In this document: one piece after another, positions 50,801 through 59,500 of the stretch
Layout of the letters: each line of letters begins with the position of its first letter
How positions within the stretch are numbered: the stretch's first letter is position 1
DNA from: Acridotheres tristis
Taxonomy: Eukaryota; Chordata; Aves; Passeriformes; Sturnidae
NCBI GenBank assembly: GCA_037013685.1
Contig: CM072897.1
Coordinates: forward strand, 19,604,143-19,668,142
Direction of reading: 5' to 3'
DNA length: 64,000 nucleotides
The notes under the pieces: generated by a model
Seen by the model: only the letters and a program-made list of their open reading frames with translations
What the model was told of the DNA's origin: nothing
The model's database searches: none
Made by a program: the position numbers and the translations under genes

Positions 50801-52692
50801 CCCAGGCTGAAATGAGAGTTTGCCTCAAGCCAGGGCACTCCCACAGCTCTGTCTCAGGTGCTGGGAAGCGCAGTCCTGACATTCCCTGATGCAAGACAGC
50901 AACAAACTGGCTTGTTTGGGGTGTTTTACCTTCCACTGGAATTTTAATACAGTGAAACTACTTGAGGACAAGTCCAGAGATACTGGAATCAAATAGTCAG
51001 AAAATGGTGGCAACAGCAGGTGCTCCAGAAGTTTGCATAGGGAAAACCAACAAACCTAGCTCAAGACCATGGAGGCTTTATGTAGACTGGCAGCAGGAAG
51101 CTTGAACGCAAGGAATGACAGGGGCCACTTTCCCAGAGGTCTGACATAGGCTGGAATACAGGTGTTCTCACTTCCTGCTGTGTGATGAGGACAGAGATAG
51201 ACAAGGGCCACAAAATCCTGGAAGAACAGTGAAGAAGCAGCCTGGCATATGCCATTGTGTTGAATTTAGGTCCTGCCACCTCTGTAGGGAAAACAAGGGA
51301 GGATTGTCAGGAGCCCGAGGGAACCAACAGGCTTCAATTGCCCCAGTCAGCCTCTCCTGGGGCCTCCACCCATGAACTCCATAAGCTCCGTTCAATCTGA
51401 GGTCCAGGCAACCAATTCTTCCCAATCTCTCCTGTGAGTGTATCTGCTCCTCGGTATTCCTAGATTGATGTTGGACTTCACTTGGTGCCTTTAATTCTCT
51501 GGGTGACACCTGGGCTGTTGGTCCACCCCTGTGTTCTGTTAGCCTGGCTGTACCTGGAGGTACCTGGTAAGGCTGTCCAGGCTCCAGGCTCACCTTCACA
51601 TTAGGTGGACACTGTTTTTACACATCTGGAAAAGAAAGATGTAGTGCTGTGCAGGTGTTGAGCTCATGGCAATACCATTTGGCTCTCTTTGCCCTGCTTC
51701 CTGATGGAGCCAGCTTCTCTATCTCTAGGTGACCCTTAGTCCCCTCCCTACCTTCCCCCCTGTGAGCCCCCTATTTAATGTCATTAAACTCTTACAATCC
51801 CATTTAGACCCAAACCTGACTGTGATCTCTTCCTGGTGCCTCCCCACAACTTTTCCCCCTCCACACCACCCCCAAGAGCTTCACTGGAACCTCACAGCCT
51901 CCTTCAACATTGGAGAGCACCACCCTCCATCTCTCCCCAGCCCCATTGAAACTCTTCCATGTCTTCCCAGCTCTTTTTCTTTCCCCATCGGTCCCCAGCT
52001 TTGTGCTGGTGCAATTATAACCTTTGACAACAAGTTTCCTGAGTTTTTTTTTCTATAAAATGCTTTTTTTCCTGTTGATCCTGTTCTCTCTACGCTGCTC
52101 CTGTGAGGGACAATCCCTTATATTCCCCACCAGACCTTTCCATAGTTATGTCCTGCTCTCACAGGGTAGTATTTCCTCATGTGTGATGCGCCCATCTCCC
52201 TTGTCACACTTTCTCCTGTGCCATTTGTTTTATTTCCTGCTTGTTCCCATGTCTCTGGCTTGTCTCTCAGAACGCCTGATACCTTGGAGTTTTCTGAGAC
52301 AACAGGTTTTTAATAATTTGATGGAGTGGGTTCCCTTGTAGGTTTGTGCTGAAAATTAGATGGGTAAGACCTGGGCTTAAGGCCCTTATTTGAGTTGGGG
52401 ATTGCTAAGGAAAGCAGAGCTGGAGGGAGGAAGCAAAATTAAATCGAGTTCATCTGAGGTTAAGGCTGTCCTTGGAAAAGCCAAGCACTGCATGGAAAGC
52501 ATCCCTGCAACACTTCACTGTGAGGATCCCCCATGGGATAAGGCCCCTTTTATTTCACTGGCCACATATAAAATACCCTTGGAAACCTGTGCAAAAGGTG
52601 ATTTAGATACATTATTGCTCATGAAAATATGCAGCACCAACAGAAGATGCCCAAACCCAAGGTGGATCCAAAGCACAGGATGCTGATTTTAA

Positions 52693-52912
52693 ACTGAGAG
52701 AGGGTCCAGTTAGGTTAGATAAAAGGAAGAATTTATTTATGAGGTGGTGAGGCCCTGGCATAGGTTGCCCCATTCCTGAAGTGTCCAAGGCCAGTTTGGA
52801 CACAGGGCCTGCAGCAATGTGGGGTAGACGAAGGTGTCCCTGCTCATGGCAGGGTTTGGAATTAAACGGTCTTTAAGGTGCCTTCCAACCCAACACTACA
52901 TGATTCCACGAA
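52693..52912 (+). mobile_element. CR1 LINE 3' fragment near the HEXA promoter
   Basis: GGTGGTGAGGCCCTGGCATA, AGTGTCCAAGGCCAGTTTGG and AGGTGCCTTCCAACCC, then ACATGATTCCACG. It is diverged and internally deleted. It ends about 300 bp upstream of the HEXA start codon. Confidence 0.75.
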
Positions 52913-52974
52913 AGCAGCACGGGTGAAATACGTTCCTTAAACCATCAATCTCCTCAAACCCCGAGGCAGGTTGC

Positions 52975-53500
52975 GGAGGCTCCGTGACAGCAGGAAGCAT
53001 GGCGGGGGGGGGTGCTGTTAAGCCTGAGGGCTGGGACAGAAATTACCCTCGGTGGGGCTGGAGGGGTTTGGGAGCTTTACTGGAAGAGAACGAGGCGACA
53101 GCGGACTGCTGTGAGGCGAGGGAGCAGCGTGGCGGAGCCGTGGGGGCGGGCCCAAGCTGCCATTTCGCGGCCGCCCGGCCCCCCGCTGTCGGGCGGTGCC
53201 GCCTCCCTCACGTTCGGGCGCGACATGGCGGCGGCGCGGGCGCTGCGGCTGTGTCTGCTCCGGCTGCTGCTGCTCCCGGCGCTGCTGCCGGGCCCGGCGG
53301 GGGCTGTGTGGCCGCAGCCCCAGGCCCAGAGCTTCCCGCCCGGCGGCGGCCGCTGCCCGGTGCCGGCCCGCCGGTTCCGCTTCGCCGCGGCGGGCGGCTC
53401 GGCCGTGGGGCCGGGCTGTGCCGTGCTGGACGCCGCCTTCCAGCGGTACTGGCCGCTGCTCTTCGGCCGTCCCACCGGTGAGGGCCGCGGCGGGCGCTGA
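52975..53500 (+). promoter_or_regulatory. HEXA: HEXA CpG-island promoter and 5' UTR
   Basis: CpG-rich block containing a GCGGCCGC site near 53,168. It spans the HEXA start and exon 1. No TATA box stands out. The start codon itself sits in ACATGGCGGC, a YY1-like motif, and a related AGCATGGCGGG lies at 52,997. The coding frame stays open upstream to an ATG at 53,012, so a longer N-terminus is formally possible, but only the 53,225 start places a signal peptide at the N-terminus. Confidence 0.7.
53225..53477 (+). CDS. HEXA: HEXA exon 1
   Basis: 253 nt coding residues 1-84 plus one base of Glu85. It starts [20 protein letters not shown] (hydrophobic signal peptide), then VWPQPQ, the conserved start of the mature protein. 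It ends [14 protein letters not shown] before GTGAGG. Very GC-rich. Cys44 is an extra cysteine compared with human. Confidence 0.95.
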
Positions 53501-56500
53501 CCCTTCCCTCCGTGGCGTTGAGCTTCACAGCCCCCCACACCCTCGCTGATTTTGGCGTCAAATCACGGGGTTTGGTGGCGTTCTGCCGCGGCAGGTGGGG
53601 TGGGAGCTGTGCCTTGGATGGAGCCTGGTGCCAAGGGCAGCGATGCGTTGGGGTTTGGAGGGCAATGCCTATGGCATGTATAGAAGAAATTTAATCGAGT
53701 TTGGCACGGCACTAGTTGTCTTCCTGCCAGGATTTAGGCTCTTTTTCCTCTGTCTCATTTTTTACTTCCTCCGAATAGTGTTACGGCTCCCCATTGCTTC
53801 ATTTAGCTTCCTTCTCTTGTGGCTGCAGGGAGAGCTGCTCCTCTTCTTGCAGACAGGTCCTGCTTCAGGGTTACTGCTAAGTCTTGGCTCTTCCCATTCC
53901 CAGCAGCTCTCAGTGTCTTGTGTGAGGTCTCATCTTGAGGAAAGACTTGGTGCTTTATGCGTGTCCTTCCAAGTACACACTTTTGCCACGGGACACCTCT
54001 GCCTAAGTGGAGCTGCTAAAAGTCCCGAGGCAAGATGGCTTTTCTGCCAGGGAGGGATTAGCTCCCGGATTCATCCTGAAATTGTAGGGTAACATGAGGA
54101 AAGGCAAAAGCTTTGAGAGCCTGGATTTGCTTTGGGACAGGCTCTAAAGGTTTCTTGAAACCAGGCTTCTTCATGATAGCACCCATTGCTTGTCTGGGAT
54201 GAGCTGCAGGAAATCTCTTGGCTGTGGAGCCAATGTGCAGGGATGCTCAGTAGCTGCGTGGGTCTGCTGCAGTCTGAAGTGCTATATCCAGGGAATATGC
54301 AGCACTTCATTCATCAAAAAGAGCTAGTAACTCTGCTCCCAAGTGTTTTAAATGTCAGTGTGAACTGTCGCTGCTGATCAAAGCCGAGAAGGGTGGCGTT
54401 GTTGGAAACTGCTTGGCTTTGTCTTGAGTACTTTGAAAAAAGCAGGTTTGAAACAGAGAACCCTTTGGCTTATTTTATTTCTTCAACTCTTGTGAGTAGC
54501 AGTAGAAATAAATTTTGATTTGAGAGCCGAAGACTCCTCTTGGTTCTCTCTGTCTGCTAGGAGCTAAAAACAGCTGATCTAATTATTCACGCTCTCCTAT
54601 TTCACTCAGAGGGGAAATGTGACCATCAAATCACTTGGAGCAACATTGTGATCACAAGATCCAGCTCACACTCATCACTTTTCCATATGTCCTGCTTTAT
54701 GATGCTCAAACTACAAAAATTATTTTAAGGCCATTTTACCCCCTCTTTGTTTTGGTCTTTTTTTTCCATATGGGTGGTTAGTAAGACCAGGCAGTGGAAA
54801 CCCTGGATGAAAGGAAATAATTTGTATTAATAGAGGAAATAAATGGCAGAAACCATTTTCTGGCTGTGCTGCCTTGCAGGTGTGGTGGCAGTGGTGCCTG
54901 TCTACACCTTGGCCTAGGAGGCCATGTTTAGGTTGAGGAGTGCCGCACTGAGCAGTTTCAAATGCGGTGTGTGGTGGTGGAACCAATTCTGTCGAGGCTC
55001 TTTAGCAGGATGAGTGTTCCCAGGACTGAGGGTGGCTGTTCCTGGTGAACTGCTGCCTTCCCGAGTGGAGGGAGCAGGTCTTGCTGTGCTGCTTGCACAT
55101 CTGTGAGGTTGCCTTGGCTACCAGCTTGTCTGCAACTGAGAGGAAAGCTCAAAACAGGGCTGGCTTCAAGCTGTTTTCCTTCTCTCCACAGAGGTTTCGT
55201 CATCCCTTCGTGGAGAAATCGGGATTTCTCCTGTGAGCTGTGGAGCAGGAGCTCTCTGCATTTCTCTGAAATGCTGGCAGTGCCACAGTCTCTCTGGAAA
55301 GAGAGACTTCTTGGTGCTCTTGGCTCATTCAAAGCCAAGCTCTTTATTTTCAGTGACCACATTGAGCATTGGCTATTTCTGGGAGTGCTGTGGGGGTGTA
55401 GGCATGGACCTTGGCTGGGGCGAGCAGGGTCCCACCCTGCTACCCCACGCTCCTCCTGGCAACTGAGGGCTGTAAGTCTGTAGCATCCCAGCGAAGGGTG
55501 AATATCCCTTCGGAATGGGGAGTGGCTCAAGTGGGGATTCAGGCTTGTGCATCCTTGGTGGTGCTCTTCAGTTAGGGAAGTGTGCTCAGAGCTCATGGTT
55601 GAGGTCTAAATGTGACTGGGTTCATTGCTCTGGCTGCTACACCTGGGGTCCTGCTCTGCAGAAGGTGGAGTTGGTCGGGAGCTTTTCTGAGGTGGGTGAG
55701 ACCTTTTAATTGCCTCTAACTCAGCCCAGTTTAGCAGATTCATTCTCCACCCTTTTTTAAAGGTTTTCTTTGCCCTTTTCTAAGAAGTATGGGTAGGGCA
55801 GAGCTCTTGGGCTTGCACTTTTTTCCAGTGCTGGGAGAGCTTGGGAACAAGAAGCTTTGACTAGTCCTAGATTTAGCTTAAGAGCCAGGGCTGGTGTCCA
55901 GGAAGCCTCGGGGGCTGCTGCTAGTCCATTTTCTGATGTTTCTCCTCTCTTGTGTGCTCCTTTAAGCTTCCCTGTGAGCTTCCTCACAGGCTGGGATCAG
56001 CTCATGTTCTCCTGGTTGGCTGTGTTGAAATTCACCCCTGCTGAACACCATGGTGTTTGTTTTGGGGTGCAGGAAGAGGTGCCTGTTTCTGCCTCCATCC
56101 CTAGCTGGGCTAGGAGGATGGTGGTGGGCTTGGAAGCAGGGAGAAGAGCTGGGATGGGGTTGATGTGCATGGTCTGTGTCCTTTGCAGAGAATGAGCCGT
56201 CCTGGGAAACACCCTGCACTGAACTTCTCGTCTATGTTTCCACTCCAGGCTGCGATGGGTTTCCCAGCCTGGACTCCAAGGAGAGCTGTGAGTGTTGGGA
56301 GCAGGAGGGAACATGGCTGTGCAGTACTGTGTGTTACCCTTGGATCTGGGGAGGGCACCAATTCCCTGCTCTTGAGACATTGGGGCAGGGCAGGAGGCAC
56401 ATACCTGAGGGTGCTGATGAAGCAGTGGGGAGAGGTTTAAAACAGCAAGAGAGGGTCAGAATTCAGTTTTCTGGGGTCCTGGGGTGCGGTTCTGTACCTG

Positions 56501-59500
56501 AGCTGTGCCCAGTGCTGTGGTGGCCATGTGGGACAGCCCGCTGATGCTGTGTTTCAGATAAGCTGTCTGTCTCCAAAGGCTCCATGCTGCTCTCGGCAGA
56601 GACCGTCTGGGGAGCTCTCCGAGGTGAGCTGTGCTTCCCGCAGGGCATTTCTGCTCTCCCTGCCTCGGGCCTGTGGGGATGTCTCGGGTGCCTCTCTCTT
56701 TCCACAGACTTCTTTGTTAATTGAGCTCTGCTCCTTTGGGGGTGTCTGTGCTGAGAAAGGGGCTGTGTGTTTTCCTGCAGGCCTGGAAACATTCAGCCAG
56801 CTTGTTGGGAGAGACGAGAATGGCACGGTGAGTCCTGGCCTTATCCCCTGGGGGCAGGCAGCTCTCCATAGCGCCCCTCTCTCCATGGGGACAGGCTGAG
56901 GGTTGCTGGGATGCTTGGGATGAGTGAGCACAGCCTTGCCAAGGGCCAAGTGGAAATTCCTTGATCCAGCCAGATCTCTGCCTTCTGAGTGGATAAAGAA
57001 GTGCTGCAGCTCTTTGTGGACAGTTTGCACTCTGGGCAGTGAGGGCACCTCTGTCCTGCCAGCCCTGAGGACAGTGGTGACCCTCAGTGTCTCCTGCTAA
57101 TGGCCGTTTGCCCAGCATCCTGCTCATGTCTTTCTCGTGTCTTCTGTGTGCAGTACTACATCAATGAGACAGAAATCGTGGATTTTCCCCGCTTCCCTCA
57201 CCGGGGACTCTTGCTGGACACCTCTCGTCACTACCTGCCTCTGAGAGCCATCCTGGAAACTCTGGTAGGGCACCCGTGCTGGGAGATTACATGGTTTAAT
57301 TGGGTGTCCCTTCCCCTGTGACAACTGACCTCCCTTGTTTGGGTGATTTCTCAGCTGCCTTTGTTAAAAAGAAAACCCTGAGGTATTTTGGATTCCTGCA
57401 GTCCAGGTTACTCTTCAAAGCTGAGTTGTTTCTAAGGCAGGGGAAAACACTGGCAAAGGTGAGTGGTGGTTCTGTGCTCGTCCCAAGCAGAATTAAATTT
57501 CCAGGTCTCCACCAGTGGCTCAGTTACAGGGAGAGCAGGGACTTTACTGAGCAGAAGTATTCCTGGCCCTGTGCAGCTTTTTGTGTTTAGAGAGAGGTAT
57601 CTGAATCCCTCTTGGATCCTGGGGAGCATTTAGGGACTATGCCTTGTCCTTCTGGAGCTGGAGGACCTTATCCTCTATCTGTGGCAAGCTGGATGATCTT
57701 TCAGAAGGGATGGGGCATGTTCATCTTTGTCCCTGTTCTTTCCCAGGATGTCATGGCTTACAACAAGTTCAATGTGTTTCACTGGCACATTGTGGATGAC
57801 CCATCTTTCCCCTATGAGAGCTCCACGTTCCCAGAGCTCAGCAAGCAGGTAATGATCACCATGTAGTGCCCAGCTCAGGTGAGCAGATCCCTTCCTCTGC
57901 TCCTGAGCAAGGCACTGAGCTCTCCCATGTTCCCAGGGAGCCTTCAATGCCATGAGCCACGTGTACACAGCCAGTGACGTGCGCACTGTGATTGAGTATG
58001 CCCGCCTGCGCGGCATCAGAGTCATCGCTGAGTTCGACACCCCTGGCCACACCCTCTCCTGGGGGCCAGGTGAGGAGCAGAACCTGCCTGCTGCTGCCTG
58101 AGGAGAGTTGGAGTTGTCCCAGGGGCAGGAATGGGTGCTTCAATCCGGACCCTAAAAGCTGGGTGTGGGCAGCAGTGTCCCACAGGCTGCCTTTGACGAG
58201 GAGCAAACCATTGTTTGGGGGATGTGGGACCCAATGGTCCAACTTCTAGAGCAAAATCCAAGGGGAAACATTTCCATCTTGTCTTGGGTCCAGCCCGTAT
58301 GATTCTTTTGTGGGAACATCTGCTCTGCCAAAACTTAGCATTATGGCTTATTGCAAGGATCTTATGTGTAGCTGTGGAAAGGGGTTTTAACCCTTTAAGG
58401 TAGGCGGAAATAACATGTACAGTTACATGGTTGTTTTTCATGATAGAAAGAAAGAGACAAGTTTATTCAGAAACACACTTGGTTTTATAGCATGACTTGT
58501 AACTTTAAGAGTAGAGAAAAGGTGATTGGTTCAGAGAGAAGGCACTTTATTCCCAGGGCTTGGTTACGCACTACAACAGGTGTTTTATCTTGTTATTAAT
58601 TCTTTTTTATTTTGACTAAATTATCACCCTGGGAGAAATTCTCCCTAGCCTTGAGCTGGACTAGCTTATTGGCTGGGAACAGAGCTGAAAAGCTCTAGCT
58701 TGGAATATTTTTCAGGCTGTAATTTTCTTACTTTCTTAATATGTGTCCCGCACTTATGTTGTAAGGGTACAGCTGGCCAAGCCTCCTTGCTCTGCTCAGC
58801 TGTGTCCCAGGCCTGACACACTGCTCTCTGCTCCAGGGCCTGCGTCTCCTCTTCTATGTCTAGAAGTGCAGGAAGCTTCAGGAAGGCTGTTCCATTGTCT
58901 TTTTCTCTCCCCCTGCCTCCAAATGCCAAGGCCTGTGTTAGAATTCACCATGTGTATGGTCACAGCTGAAACTGGCTGTCCCTCCTTCCCTGTCCTCTGA
59001 CAGGCCCTAAGTTGTGCTGAGGGGCATTGTAGAGGATGACATGGTCACATTTTGCCCCTTCCTCACCATCCTGCATTTGTTATCATCAGGTGCTCCAGGC
59101 CTCCTGACTCCCTGCTATATGGGCAAGGTTCCTTCTGGAGTCTATGGGCCCATCAACCCCATTGTTAACAGCACCTACCAGTTTGTGACCCGTTTGTTCG
59201 AAGAGGTCAGCGCTGTGTTCCCAGACTTCTTCCTCCACCTTGGTGGCGATGAGGTAGATTTCACATGCTGGTGAGTCTGAGATCAGTCTGGATGGGGACT
59301 GGGGGTAAGTATTTGGGATTGGAGTACCAACCCATGGCTTCTTGGTCATGATCTTTGGTGTCCTGCTCTCCTAGGCCAGGGGCAGTGGTGGTGCTTGGGA
59401 TTTTTGGGATTTCTGTGTGTATGGTGATGCTGGATGTAGAGAGCTGCTGATGCTGGTCCAGCCACAGCTCTGGAATACCTAGGCAAGCCTTTGACTGATG

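Larger units (their letters stand above)
44956..53000. other. Intergenic region between divergent ARIH1 and HEXA
   Basis: About 8 kb between the two promoter islands. It holds two adjoining minus-strand CR1 fragments at 44,958-45,640 and plus-strand CR1 fragments near 47,455-47,850 and 52,693-52,912. The remainder (about 45,650-47,450 and 47,850-52,690) is unique-looking. I searched both strands for gene-like exons, including the mammalian neighbour TMEM202, and saw nothing supportable. Pyrimidine-rich sequence at 51,730-52,270 gives long but low-complexity open frames. Confidence 0.6.

Noticed and set aside
51168..51599. 143-codon minus-strand frame, considered as retroviral or a TMEM202 exon
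   Set aside because: No similarity I can name, no membrane segments, and no splice-consistent neighbours.
52024..52341. 105-codon hydrophobic plus-strand frame, considered as TMEM202
   Set aside because: Hydrophobicity comes from T-rich low-complexity DNA; the segment pattern does not fit the family.
54958..55596. 212-codon antisense frame in HEXA intron 1
   Set aside because: No recognisable domain, splice partners or promoter; chance open frame in moderately GC-rich intron.
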